Assembly (NCBI GenBank): GCA_910585895.1
Contig: CAJUHY010000001.1
Location: 92,520-156,519 of the forward strand
Length of the DNA: 64,000 nucleotides
Origin: an uncultured Lachnospiraceae bacterium
Lineage (GTDB): Bacteria; Bacillota; Clostridia; Lachnospirales; Lachnospiraceae
Direction: 5' to 3'
The notes under the pieces are model-generated. The model was not told where the DNA came from, did not search any database, and saw only the letters and a list, made by a program, of their open reading frames with translations. Below, in pieces: positions 8,902 through 17,605 of the stretch (positions are counted from its first letter, which is position 1; each line of letters begins with the position of its first letter). The position numbers were made by a program, and so were the translations under genes.

Positions 8902-9159
8902 ATGAAACAATCAGAAGAACTGCGTATGACATATTCTGGTGTCATCACTAAGAAAAATCAACAAATCGTCCATGTATCCTTTGAACGGGGCAAAGATTTT
9001 GCAGAATGTATCCTCCCCTCAGGGAAAGTAGAAAAATCTTCAGGATTTACGGAGGAAGAACTACAGCAGCTAAACAGTTACCTGCTGCAGAATGCAGATG
9101 ATATTATGAAAAAAGCCGCGCAGGTCAATCCTCTGCGCAGCTGGATGGGGAAAGACTGA
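8902..9159 (+). CDS. Small conserved-looking hypothetical protein (85 aa)
   Basis: I do not recognise this family. The protein is small, soluble, mixed-charge, with no signal peptide or membrane segment. It starts with a beta-rich half (MTYSGVITKKNQQIVHVSFE, then FAECILPSGKVEKSSGFT) and ends in a helical half (EEELQQLNSYLLQNADDIMK). The ATG at 8902 is preceded by AAAAGGGGGC at proper distance. A longer frame from 8830 lacks a ribosome binding site and would read through the leader hairpin. A promoter at 8764 and a terminator-like inverted repeat beyond the stop support it as a real, separately transcribed gene. Function unknown. Confidence 0.7.
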   Translation: MKQSEELRMTYSGVITKKNQQIVHVSFERGKDFAECILPSGKVEKSSGFTEEELQQLNSYLLQNADDIMKKAAQVNPLRSWMGKD

Positions 9160-9171
9160 GAAGCTTTCCCT

Positions 9172-9283
9172 CACGGAAATCAATTTTCAAAATATCATTC
9201 ATCTGCTATATTTGTCTATTGCTGTATGCTGCATATATAAAAAACCATAAATAATAATGATATTTTGAAAATTGATTTCCGTG
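9172..9283. repeat. Perfect 28-bp inverted repeat with 56-nt loop
   Basis: Positions 9172-9199 (beginning cacggaaatcaattttcaaa) are the exact reverse complement of 9256-9283. The 56-nt centre is AT-rich and noncoding. It lies between the stops of two convergent genes, so it could act as a bidirectional terminator. But the arms are long, perfect and lack a following T-run, which also fits the ends of a miniature mobile element or a recent inverted duplication. Confidence 0.85.
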
Positions 9284-9297
9284 CTTTCCCCATACCT

Positions 9298-12072
9298 CTA
9301 TTGATTCGCCTGATTCCCACACTTGGGACAGACATTTCCGCCGCGGTAAGTATATCCGCACCGATAACAGCATTTCACTTCATGCGTCTCTTTTGCCAGA
9401 TAGGTGATACTTCTGGATTCCGGTTTTTCCTGTAAATATGAGACAAACCCCTCGAGGATTTTGGCAAAGGCATCCAGTTCCTTTGCCGGTATTCCGCCAG
9501 GTATTTTCGTCTTCACGCCGTTTCCCCGCTTTAAGTAAAGCCCGCGGTTCAAAAGCCCGGTGTTTCCCTCAATGCCCAACAGCCCGCGGATAGGTATCTT
9601 CTCACTGTTAAAGGTACTGTTATAAAAAATATGATCCGGCGTCAGCAAAAATCCTTCTTTTCCGTTCTTCTTGGCTGAGGAATCACAAATCAGTATGGGA
9701 TACTCATAACGGCTGCGGTCCGCGGCATATGTATTTAACGCCTTAGCAGCCAGCTTTGCCTCCTGCTCCTCCCAATCTCCCCGCATTACCTTGCGCACTT
9801 CATAGAAATGGAGACGACCCATATCTTTAATTCTGCCTTTTAATTCCTCCCGCAGCTTATCCACCAGCAATGCACATTCATCCATCTTTATTTTTGTCAG
9901 CCGTTTATCTATCATTTCCAGCGTATTCGTCTTCAATTCCGGCAGAAACGGGCCTCCCTCAATCTGCTCATAGGCTTTTGCTGCCTCATCAAATGTCATA
10001 GTAAGAATATTGGGGCAAATCTTATCTATGGCCGCCTCATCCAGCTTGCGTATTCTCTCTTCCACCTGTTTCTGTACCGCTGCTGCATCCTTCCCGGAAA
10101 ATCCCTCTCCCAGCTGCTGCAGCATGTTCAGCAGCCCTTTGCGGTCACTTTTGCCCAATCGCCGAATCATAGCGTCAAGTTCCGCTTTCTGCGCCTGTCT
10201 GCCCTTCTCCTCCAGCTGGTCTTCATAAGGCGAAAGGTCCGCATCCTGGTATTGGGCCAGCTTCTGACGAAATGTGCGGTACTGGCTGCGCGTCATATTT
10301 GCGGGCATTGCATGGATTAACTGTTCTGCCTCCTGCTGTCCGCGCACACGTTTTATTTCCCTTATCTGCGCTAACGCCTCCGCTTTTGCTGCCTCTGAAA
10401 CCTGCGCTTTAGCTACCTCTGATTCTATACGTGAAATCACATGATACGGCTTTCCCTGGCAGTCTTTCACTTTCTGCAGAATTTGTTCCTCTTCCCGCCG
10501 TAACAATGCTTCATCAATCTGGCTGTTAAAATCCTTCTTCTGGTCATACGCCAGCGCTTTCTCCGACTGTATTTGATGGCGCAGCTCTCCTAACTGCCGC
10601 AGGGACATACGGTCTAATACCTTCATCCTTGCCTGGTATTTTGCATAAACTTCATCTTCCACACCGTCTGCCGTGTTCCGCCTGCCATCTGCTTTGCCAT
10701 TTCCACCCACAGTCCCATTGTCCAGATTCTCGGATGTCTTCGCACTTCGTCTGCCGGAATCCATGGTATCTCCGACTGCCGCTGCTTTCTTTGCGCCGCT
10801 TTCTTCTCCATTCTTTGCACCAGTTCCCCTTCCAGGGTCGCCTGCAAATGCAAATCCGTTCTGTGGGGTATCCTCGCTCCCGCTCCCATTCCCCTGCTTA
10901 TGCTCTCTACCCCCTATATCTTTACGAGTCTGCAGCGAAATGTTTTCTTGCGCTGATGAAATATGCCCATCCTCTTCTTTCGCATGGTTTTTGTGCATTC
11001 CACGCAGCTGGTTACGGATACGCTTCTGATATGGCTTTGCTTTCTCCGGCGGATAAAAGCCCTCCTGCAGCTTGCCGTCCAGTTCCAGAAGTTCTTCCTC
11101 CGTCATGTCCTCCAAATCTGCGCAGGCTTCCTCGATGGTCTCGGGCTCCCTTGTCCTGCCCCTTTCCCATTCATACTCATTAAAATGATAATTTGTCGTG
11201 CGCTGCGCACTTTCCCCTAAAAGCTTTCGGTAATCTTCATATGCTTCCCGGTCACTGCCAAATTCCAGTTTATAAACGTCTCCCTCTTTGAGCAGCCTTC
11301 CCGGACGCGGCGTATAGAAAACATTACATTGGTTGCAGGTATAACTCCTGGCCAGGTATACTTTCCCTTCCTGCGTCTCCACCAGAAGTTCCTCTCCCTC
11401 CGGATAGACTGCCATATACATTTTCTCTGAACACTTTGCGCAACAGAGCCCGGTACGGTAAAAGTTATTGCCCAAACGAGAGGCATGTTTCTCATAAGCA
11501 GTAAGTTCGCTTTGGGCAAACTTACACTGTTCTGGCTGCCAGCAGATTTTGTGCCACAGCCCCAGACCTTCCCCGGGCTGTTCTTCCTCTTCTCTGGCTT
11601 CCTGCGCCTTTCGTTTTCCCTCTTCCACCGCCGCCTCCACGACTTCTTCGTAAGTCATCTGAATTTCATTTTTGTAAAAGCGAAAATAATCATCGCGAAA
11701 TCCCGGCTTTACCCTGATATCTTTTAAAATTGCCTGAAAAAGGTTATTCAGCTGGTTATAATCCTGGTCTACTTTCAGTCCTTTGATTGTCCCCCATTTG
11801 CCAAATGCATACAACGCCATGTTAAGTACATTAATCAGTATTTCATTGTTCTCCACTGGCTCTGTTCCCTCATCGCCTTCCGGCAGTTCAATGATATTCG
11901 TATTTACTTTGCGGTTATCAAAATTGAACACCAGCGAGCGAATGCTTCCTGAGAGAATCAGGAAGTTATTCAATACCACGAACTTCCCATTCCATGCAAC
12001 ATTTACACCCATGGTCTTAATCATACGTCCAAATACCGATTTCAGCTCCTCATTCGCCTTCAGCAGAATCAT
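9298..12072 (-). CDS. Large unknown cytosolic protein with two zinc-ribbon clusters
   Basis: 924 aa, no signal peptide or membrane segment; I cannot name the family. Residues 1-150 look like a compact folded domain. A first Cys cluster follows: CCAKC near residue 211 paired with CNQC near 246, and further Cys just upstream. From about 330 to 480 the chain is low-complexity and charged (Glu/Lys/Gly/Asn). From 480 to 750 it is strongly helical, Gln/Glu/Lys/Arg-rich and probably coiled coil. The C-terminal third contains a folded beta-rich region (ILICDSSAKKNGKEGFLLTP and FNSEKIPIRGLLGIEGN, reminiscent of bacterial PH-like domains) and ends in a zinc ribbon, CCYRCGY then CPKCGNQ. The start has GTGGAGG at good distance. 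It sits 12 bp after the GH42 gene on the same strand, which may be cotranscription without functional link. Confidence 0.75.
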   Translation of the reverse strand: MILLKANEELKSVFGRMIKTMGVNVAWNGKFVVLNNFLILSGSIRSLVFNFDNRKVNTNIIELPEGDEGTEPVENNEILINVLNMALYAFGKWGTIKGLKVDQDYNQLNNLFQAILKDIRVKPGFRDDYFRFYKNEIQMTYEEVVEAAVEEGKRKAQEAREEEEQPGEGLGLWHKICWQPEQCKFAQSELTAYEKHASRLGNNFYRTGLCCAKCSEKMYMAVYPEGEELLVETQEGKVYLARSYTCNQCNVFYTPRPGRLLKEGDVYKLEFGSDREAYEDYRKLLGESAQRTTNYHFNEYEWERGRTREPETIEEACADLEDMTEEELLELDGKLQEGFYPPEKAKPYQKRIRNQLRGMHKNHAKEEDGHISSAQENISLQTRKDIGGREHKQGNGSGSEDTPQNGFAFAGDPGRGTGAKNGEESGAKKAAAVGDTMDSGRRSAKTSENLDNGTVGGNGKADGRRNTADGVEDEVYAKYQARMKVLDRMSLRQLGELRHQIQSEKALAYDQKKDFNSQIDEALLRREEEQILQKVKDCQGKPYHVISRIESEVAKAQVSEAAKAEALAQIREIKRVRGQQEAEQLIHAMPANMTRSQYRTFRQKLAQYQDADLSPYEDQLEEKGRQAQKAELDAMIRRLGKSDRKGLLNMLQQLGEGFSGKDAAAVQKQVEERIRKLDEAAIDKICPNILTMTFDEAAKAYEQIEGGPFLPELKTNTLEMIDKRLTKIKMDECALLVDKLREELKGRIKDMGRLHFYEVRKVMRGDWEEQEAKLAAKALNTYAADRSRYEYPILICDSSAKKNGKEGFLLTPDHIFYNSTFNSEKIPIRGLLGIEGNTGLLNRGLYLKRGNGVKTKIPGGIPAKELDAFAKILEGFVSYLQEKPESRSITYLAKETHEVKCCYRCGYTYRGGNVCPKCGNQANQ

Positions 12073-12084
12073 GATGCGCCTCCA

Positions 12085-14112
12085 CTAATCTTCTACCCAT
12101 TTCAAAATAGCCACGCCTTTGGCGGCAAGCTCCAGTTGTCCTTTTTCCTCATATGATTTTCCAGACAGCAAATCTGTACATATCCTGCTCACGGAAATCG
12201 TCTCCGGCTCCTCCTTGTGATTCAGCAAAAACAGATAATGCTCCCTGTCACGGAACCGCTCTGTCGCTTCAATGCCGGATGGCGCTTCCGCTGCCGGGCG
12301 TATTTGCTGTTTCCCGCAGATCTCCTGCACCAGCTTGTCATAAAAGGCTTCTTCTGACCTTGTTCCTACATAATATGCCTGCCCCTGTCCAAAGGAATTG
12401 CAGGTAATGACCGGCGTGCCTGCATAGAAATCATCCTGATACTCAGCAAGTGACTCTGCTCCCTCCAGATGCATGATATCACAGAGCATACCGGCGCTGT
12501 AAGTCTGCCCGTTATAAACAAAACTGTTCTTCTTCGTATCCGGCAATGCATCTATCTCTTCCACCCAGATTCCCAAAATATCGCGAAGCCTTCCCGGATA
12601 ACCGCCGATAATTACCAGGTCATTCTCATCCACATATCCGCTGAAAAATGTTGTGACAAAAGTTCCTCCTGCCTTGACAAATTCACGTATCCGCTCATCG
12701 ACACCAGGTTTGGTCATATATAATACCGGGGCAATCACTACTTTGTAAGCAGATAAATCGTCCTCCTCGCCCACGATATCCACCGCAATATTCTGCCTGT
12801 GCAGCGCCGCATAATAATTCATGATTTCATCTACATATTTCAACTTTACGCTGGGACCGGCAGAATACTCGATTGCCCACCAATTTTCCCAGTCAAACAC
12901 CAACGCTGTCTCTGCCTTGCCGGAAGAACCAAGAATCTCAGAGCCAAGTTTCTCAAGTTCTTCTCCCAGCTCAGCTACTTCCCGGAATACCCTGGTATGC
13001 TCATGCCCTGCGTGGTCAATGACTGCACCGTGGTATTTCTCACAGGAACCAATGCTGCGCTTTAGCTGGAAAAACAGTACGGCGTCCGCGCCATGCGCCA
13101 CCGCCTGGTAACTCCACAGCCTCATCACTCCCGGACGCTTTAATGCATTGACTGGCTGCCAGTTCTGCGCGCTCGGCGTCTGTTCCATCAGCACAAAAGG
13201 CTTTCCCGCTCCCAAACCACGCATAATGTCATGATTAAACGCTATCCTGCTGTAGGAATCCTCGTTTGAGGGGTAATTATCCCAGGAAATGAAATCCATA
13301 TGTTTACCCCATTCGCGGTAATTCAGTCCCTTGTATGCGCCCTCCATCAGATTCGTGGTCACCGGTATGTCCGGCGTATATTTTTTTACTGCCTCATATT
13401 CCATCTGGAAACACTCTAAAATACTGTCTGAATTAAATCTCTTGTAATCCAGGCTGATGGTCTGTGCCATTGTCATATTCTCGGTAAAGTGCTCTGTCCG
13501 CCGGTCCGGCAGCACAATTTCCTCCCAGTCATAGAACGTATGTCCCCAGAAAGCCGTATTCCAGGCGCGGTTTAACTCCTCAAGAGTCCCATACCGTTCC
13601 CTGAGCCACACGCGGAATGCCTTTTCACAATTCTCACAGTAACACTCTCCGCCATATTCATTGGAAATATGCCAGCCAATGATATTACGATAATTCTGAT
13701 AACGCTCTGCCAGTTTCTCTGCCAAACGCACAGAATATTTCCGATATACGGGGCTGTTGGGACAGGAATTGTGCCTTGCGCCAAATTTATGCTTTGTTCC
13801 ATAGAAATCTGTCCGCAGGACTTCCGGATATTTTCTTGCCATCCATGCCGGATGTGCTGCAGTACCAGTAGCAAGGCAGACATTCATGTGATGTCTCTTT
13901 GCCAGTTCCATAATCTTATCTAATTTCTCAAACCGATACTCATTCTCCGAAGGCTGCAGCGCTGCCCAGGAAAACACATTCAAAGTCAGAGTATCTATAT
14001 GTGCCAGCGACAGCAGACGCATATCCTCTTCCCACGTTTCTTCCGGCCACTGTTCTGGATTATAATCTCCTCCGTAAGCAATCTTGTCTGTCTTCCATAC
14101 TTTCTTCCACAT
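12085..14112 (-). CDS. Beta-galactosidase, glycoside hydrolase family 42
   Basis: 675-aa GH42 enzyme, hydrolysing beta-galactosides by a retaining mechanism. The TIM-barrel start YGGDYNPEQWPEETWEEDM (residues 13-31) is diagnostic. The acid/base is Glu152 in WHISNEYGG and the nucleophile is Glu310 in FVLMEQTPS. Cys117, Cys157, Cys159 and Cys162 match the zinc-site cysteines of family members. A trimerisation-like domain and a small beta domain follow to the C-terminus. There is no signal peptide, so it is intracellular and would act on imported galacto-oligosaccharides or plant galactan fragments. No sugar transporter is adjacent in the window. Length and motif order are normal. Confidence 0.95.
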   Translation of the reverse strand: MWKKVWKTDKIAYGGDYNPEQWPEETWEEDMRLLSLAHIDTLTLNVFSWAALQPSENEYRFEKLDKIMELAKRHHMNVCLATGTAAHPAWMARKYPEVLRTDFYGTKHKFGARHNSCPNSPVYRKYSVRLAEKLAERYQNYRNIIGWHISNEYGGECYCENCEKAFRVWLRERYGTLEELNRAWNTAFWGHTFYDWEEIVLPDRRTEHFTENMTMAQTISLDYKRFNSDSILECFQMEYEAVKKYTPDIPVTTNLMEGAYKGLNYREWGKHMDFISWDNYPSNEDSYSRIAFNHDIMRGLGAGKPFVLMEQTPSAQNWQPVNALKRPGVMRLWSYQAVAHGADAVLFFQLKRSIGSCEKYHGAVIDHAGHEHTRVFREVAELGEELEKLGSEILGSSGKAETALVFDWENWWAIEYSAGPSVKLKYVDEIMNYYAALHRQNIAVDIVGEEDDLSAYKVVIAPVLYMTKPGVDERIREFVKAGGTFVTTFFSGYVDENDLVIIGGYPGRLRDILGIWVEEIDALPDTKKNSFVYNGQTYSAGMLCDIMHLEGAESLAEYQDDFYAGTPVITCNSFGQGQAYYVGTRSEEAFYDKLVQEICGKQQIRPAAEAPSGIEATERFRDREHYLFLLNHKEEPETISVSRICTDLLSGKSYEEKGQLELAAKGVAILKWVED

Positions 14113-14140
14113 AATCCTTCTCCATTCTTTTATATTCTTA

Positions 14141-14220
14141 GGTCATTTTACTTCACTGGTAACGATGGGTGACCTCAGGACTCTCCCCAACTCCGTTGGG
14201 TCCCCCCTCAGGTCATTTTA
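14141..14220. repeat. Palindromic element bounded by direct repeats
   Basis: The decamer ggtcatttta occurs at 14141-14150 and again at 14211-14220. Between them is a GC-rich nested palindrome: TGACCT (14170) with AGGTCA (14210) outside and CCCAAC-tcc-GTTGGG (14186-14200) inside. The segment differs in composition from its AT-rich surroundings and lies between divergent genes. It may be a small interspersed repeat inserted with or within a duplicated target. Confidence 0.55.
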
Positions 14221-14324
14221 TCACACAATCGCACAAATGAAAATCGTAAAAGCCAACGGATGCCTGTAGAAATCGTAAAAAATATATGATATAATCTGGC
14301 TTAAAAGACAGAAAGGAGCTTACA

Positions 14325-14990
14325 ATGCCATCCACAGACACCATCATCTTTGATTTAGACGGTACATTATTAGATACCCTGGCAGATCTTGCGGGCAGCG
14401 TTAATTACGCCATGGAAAAATACTACCTTCCTGTCCACTCCAAAGACAGCGTACGCCAGATGGTAGGAAACGGCGTAACTGTACTGATGGAGCGCGCCAT
14501 TCCCGGCGGACGTTCCTTTGCCGAATTTGATAATTGCCTCAATGATTTTAAAGAACATTATGAGATACACAAAAAAGACCTTACTAAGCCATTTCCCGGA
14601 ATCATGGAATTTTTAAAAGATGCCTACGAATCAGGATATAAAATGGCTGTTGTCTCCAATAAATTCGACCTTGCCGTCAAAGGACTTTGCCAGGATTTTT
14701 TCTCCCCATATATCACGACTGCCATTGGGGAATCTGCAGAGGTTGCGCCTAAACCGGCGCCAGACACGGTATTTAAAGCTATGGAAGAACTGCAGGTTTG
14801 CCCCAGCCAATGCGTCTATGTCGGGGATTCCGATGTTGATATTATGACAGCAAAAAATGCAGGGATTCCCTGCATCAGTGTAAGCTGGGGCTTCCGCAGC
14901 CGCCAGTTTCTACAAGAACACGGCGCCGATGCTATTGCTGACACCGTTAATGACTTTCGCAGCTTACTCGCAAAAGGAAGCGCTGATTAA
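14325..14990 (+). CDS. gph: HAD hydrolase, phosphoglycolate-phosphatase-like
   Basis: 221-aa HAD-superfamily phosphatase. Motif I is IIFDLDGTLLDTL with nucleophile Asp10 and Asp12. A helical cap follows (residues 18-85). Motif II is AVVSNK (about 107-112), the motif III lysine is in APKPAPD, and motif IV is YVGDSDVDIMTAKNAG. The cap type and size fit the Gph/PGP group that dephosphorylates 2-phosphoglycolate or similar small phosphates; the exact substrate is not certain. The ATG at 14325 has GAAAGGAG upstream and a TATAAT at 14290-14295. The gene ends in a palindrome that overlaps its stop codon. Confidence 0.88.
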   Translation: MPSTDTIIFDLDGTLLDTLADLAGSVNYAMEKYYLPVHSKDSVRQMVGNGVTVLMERAIPGGRSFAEFDNCLNDFKEHYEIHKKDLTKPFPGIMEFLKDAYESGYKMAVVSNKFDLAVKGLCQDFFSPYITTAIGESAEVAPKPAPDTVFKAMEELQVCPSQCVYVGDSDVDIMTAKNAGIPCISVSWGFRSRQFLQEHGADAIADTVNDFRSLLAKGSAD

Positions 14991-15002
14991 ATCAACGCTT
15001 CC
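14976..15002. terminator. Palindromic terminator-like element (family copy 2)
   Basis: GGAAGCG (14976-14982) pairs with CGCTTCC (14996-15002) around a tgattaaatca core, giving a near-perfect 27-nt palindrome that includes the HAD stop codon. It is followed by ccctgttttc on the plus strand and lies between convergent genes, so it probably terminates both. It shares its core with the elements at 8651 and 56688. Confidence 0.7.
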
Positions 15003-15027
15003 CTGTTTTCATTACTTTTATATCATC

Positions 15028-16269
15028 TTAATTCAATTCCAGCTCTTCTCCAAGTTCGCTCAGGTCCAGTTCTCCTTCATCTCTCTCATCACTCAGGTCC
15101 AATTCCAGTTCTTCTCCGTCACTCGAGTCAAGTTCATCCGCATATTCATCCGCATAGTACTCATCATAAGAGAGTTCCTGCAATTTGGCAGATTCATAGA
15201 GAATATCAATTGCTTTCTCCCTTATCAGCTGTGTCCTGACATAAACCGCGCCATAATCATTCTCATACTCCTCAAGCGTATCATAATCATTCTCTTTTGC
15301 CATTTCCTCTGCCAGTTTCTTATAATCGCTGTCACTGATTTCCTTGCCCTCTTTCTCCAAAATTGCCTGTGTGACAAGGTATTCATTGGTCTGCTCCGAA
15401 GCCAAATCAGCAATTTCTTCTTCCGTCACATAACTTCCCAGAAATTCTTCATATTCCATGCCCATAAATTCAGCATAATTCTTGTAGCCGGTTTCTGTAT
15501 CTTCATAGAAAAAATCATACAGCTGCTGCGGATATCCATCCAGTGTGGCATTTTCCACAGCCAGCCTTAACGCATTCTCCCGAGCCTCCATCTCAGACTC
15601 ATCTTTGGCATCTGTTTCCAACTGCTCCCTGACAGACTCCTCATACTCTTTCACAGTCTTACACTCTGATATGGACTGCACATATTCATCGTTATATTCC
15701 GGTACAGATGACTCGCTGACAGAATTGACCTTTACCGTGAATTCTGCTTCCTTCCCAGCTACATTTTCATCATACTCTTCTGGAAAAGTCAGTTTAAATA
15801 CAGCCGTCTCACCTGTTTTCTTTCCTACCAGGCTGCTCTCAAATTCTTCCAGGAACTCTCCAGAACCAAGCTCCAAATCATAACCAGTGTCTGTGCCGCC
15901 CTCAAACTCCTCGCCATTGATTGTGCCTGTATAATCTATATTTACGACATCGCCAACCTCTGCAGCACGGTCTTTCACCTCTTTGTATTCCGTATTTCCC
16001 TCCAGTTCATCCTGAATATACTGCTGCACATCCTCATCCGCCACTTCAAGGACTGCCGGATATGTCACTTCCAACCCCTTGTAGTCGCCAAGCTTCACAT
16101 AATCAGTCACCTTAAAATTCAATGCTTCCTCCGATGAGCCTGCCGCATTATCTGCAGCCGCATTTTGTTCATTATCCTGATTCTTGTCCTGATTATTGCT
16201 CTCACATCCTGCCAGCATCACTGCCGCTGCCAATGCTGCAGCCGCTAATATGTAACTTCTTTTCTTCAT
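15028..16269 (-). CDS. Trigger-factor-like FKBP peptidyl-prolyl isomerase lipoprotein
   Basis: 413-aa exported lipoprotein. MKKRSYILAAAALAAAVMLA then GC gives a lipoprotein signal with lipobox Cys22. Residues about 85-200 are an FKBP domain (EVGDVVNIDYTGTINGEEFE, then LELGSGEFLEEFESSLVGKK), and residues 200-360 resemble the trigger-factor C-terminal chaperone arms. Trigger-factor-like FKBP lipoproteins of this build are common in Lachnospiraceae and probably help fold exported proteins at the outer face of the membrane, like PrsA. The last 45 residues are a very acidic tail with repeated Leu-Asp/Glu units (LELDLSDERDEGELDLSELG), unusual and of unknown role. A promoter is visible at 16348-16377. 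Confidence 0.88.
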   Translation of the reverse strand: MKKRSYILAAAALAAAVMLAGCESNNQDKNQDNEQNAAADNAAGSSEEALNFKVTDYVKLGDYKGLEVTYPAVLEVADEDVQQYIQDELEGNTEYKEVKDRAAEVGDVVNIDYTGTINGEEFEGGTDTGYDLELGSGEFLEEFESSLVGKKTGETAVFKLTFPEEYDENVAGKEAEFTVKVNSVSESSVPEYNDEYVQSISECKTVKEYEESVREQLETDAKDESEMEARENALRLAVENATLDGYPQQLYDFFYEDTETGYKNYAEFMGMEYEEFLGSYVTEEEIADLASEQTNEYLVTQAILEKEGKEISDSDYKKLAEEMAKENDYDTLEEYENDYGAVYVRTQLIREKAIDILYESAKLQELSYDEYYADEYADELDSSDGEELELDLSDERDEGELDLSELGEELELN

Positions 16270-16347
16270 GTATTTACCTCCTACTGCGCATTTCTGCGCG
16301 GAAATTCTGGAAAGCAGACCTGTCCGCTCTCAGATTAACTGTTTTTA

Positions 16348-16377
16348 ATCATATCATTAATAACTATATGATTACAA
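16348..16377 (-). promoter_or_regulatory. Promoter of the FKBP lipoprotein gene
   Basis: Minus strand TTGTAA (16372-16377), 18-bp spacer and TATGAT (16348-16353), about 80 bp before the start codon. The flanks are AT-rich. No clear operator was seen. Confidence 0.5.
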
Positions 16378-16522
16378 TTTTTTATGAGAAAAATTTGATA
16401 TATTTGTGAAAAAAACGTGAAATTTAAAAATGTAACAGCGCAGTCTGACAAAAGAGAGCTTAAAATTAAATCTACAATCCTACGCTCTTACTTTTGACTG
16501 ACTGAACTGTCACATATCAATT

Positions 16523-17146
16523 TTAACTGTTAATGGAAATTCCACCCTCGCAGGTAAAAGGCGCCAACTCAAGCCTTACAAACCAACCCTGTTCATGGTC
16601 GCAGACCGGACATTTCATCGGCGCTTCTGTTCCTTCCTGCACATGCCCGCAATTCAGGCATATCCATTTCGTCTCCACCTTGGAAACAAAAAGCTGATTC
16701 GATTCCAGAAGCTGCGCAAACACACCAAAACGGTCTCCATGAAGTTTCTCAATCTCTGCAATCATGCGAAATTTAGCAGCTGCGCCTCCAAACCCTTCTT
16801 TCTGCGCAACATCTGCAAAATGCTGATATACGTCATCGTGCTCCTGATACTCATTGTGCTGCGCCATCTTTAAAAGTTCTGAGATATTGGGGTTTATGTC
16901 CACCGGATAGGCACCGTCAGCTTCAATGTTCTCTCCTGCCAGCTCTTTCAGCTGCTCATAAAAAACCTGTGCGTGTTCCTGCTCCTGGTCTGCCGTAAAC
17001 TTAAACAAATGCTCAATCACATAGAGACCTTGTTTTTTTGCCTGCCCCGCTGCAAATGTGTAACGGTTTCTTGCCTGGCTTTCTCCGGCAAACGCACGCA
17101 TCAGATTTGTCTTTGTCTCACTCTCTTTAAAATCCATCGCCATCAT
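16523..17146 (-). CDS. rbr: Rubrerythrin
   Basis: 207-aa non-haem iron peroxidase that protects anaerobes from hydrogen peroxide. The N-terminal diiron four-helix domain shows FAGESQARNRYTFAA, DQEQEHAQVFYEQL and IAEIEKLHGDRF, carrying the Glu and Glu-x-x-His ligands. The C-terminal rubredoxin-like domain has CLNCGHV then CPVCDHEQ, which hold the mononuclear iron. Electrons would come from NADH via rubredoxin or a flavoprotein. AAGGCAGGG precedes the ATG; the methionine at residue 4 is the start more often seen in the family, so the true start may be 9 bp further in. Confidence 0.96.
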   Translation of the reverse strand: MMAMDFKESETKTNLMRAFAGESQARNRYTFAAGQAKKQGLYVIEHLFKFTADQEQEHAQVFYEQLKELAGENIEADGAYPVDINPNISELLKMAQHNEYQEHDDVYQHFADVAQKEGFGGAAAKFRMIAEIEKLHGDRFGVFAQLLESNQLFVSKVETKWICLNCGHVQEGTEAPMKCPVCDHEQGWFVRLELAPFTCEGGISINS

Positions 17147-17232
17147 ATTCCCTGCCTTTCCTTATAATGGGAATAGCATGTGCAGATGCATTAATTTTAT
17201 ACAGGAAATTATGTATCTTTTAACCAGCTATA

Positions 17233-17586
17233 TTAGCATAGTTTAATTCTGCAGTTCCCCCGCATATTTAACGGACATTCATATACGTTATCCCCACCAT
17301 TCTTTCCAATATAAGAGATAGGGCATTTCCTGCAATTTCCATTCACAAAATCTGAAGCAACCTCAAATTCAATGATTGCTTTCCGTCTGCCTCCCTCGGC
17401 CTCCTCAGCCTGCTGTATATTTTTCCAACTCAAAGCCTGGTTGCAAATGCATTTGTCCATGCCCAAAGACACTGCCCTCGAACAGGTCGGGCAGGCATAA
17501 TACGCCTCGTTCTGCCCATCACGCATTTCCACTACTTCCGCTGGAAACTGACGAATTAATTCTGCTCTCAAATCATTATTCTGCAT
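17233..17586 (-). CDS. Small cysteine-rich hypothetical protein
   Basis: 117 aa, family not recognised. Ten cysteines fall in metal-binding-like pairs: CPTC (about 32-35), CIC (47-49), CRKC (about 90-93) and CPLNMRGNCRIKLC at the C-terminus. This suggests one or two zinc sites or a small redox protein. The start at 17586 has AAGGAGG. It lies about 60 bp downstream of the Mbeg1-like hydrolase, across a repeated tail sequence, and may be cotranscribed with it. There is no signal peptide, so it is cytosolic. Confidence 0.7.
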   Translation of the reverse strand: MQNNDLRAELIRQFPAEVVEMRDGQNEAYYACPTCSRAVSLGMDKCICNQALSWKNIQQAEEAEGGRRKAIIEFEVASDFVNGNCRKCPISYIGKNGGDNVYECPLNMRGNCRIKLC

Positions 17587-17605
17587 TTTGAAACCTCCTT
17601 AAAAC

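Noticed and set aside
8616..8948. 110-codon minus frame upstream of the CotH gene
   Set aside because: No ribosome binding site, protein-unlike sequence, and it overlaps the promoter and palindrome region and the well-supported plus-strand gene.
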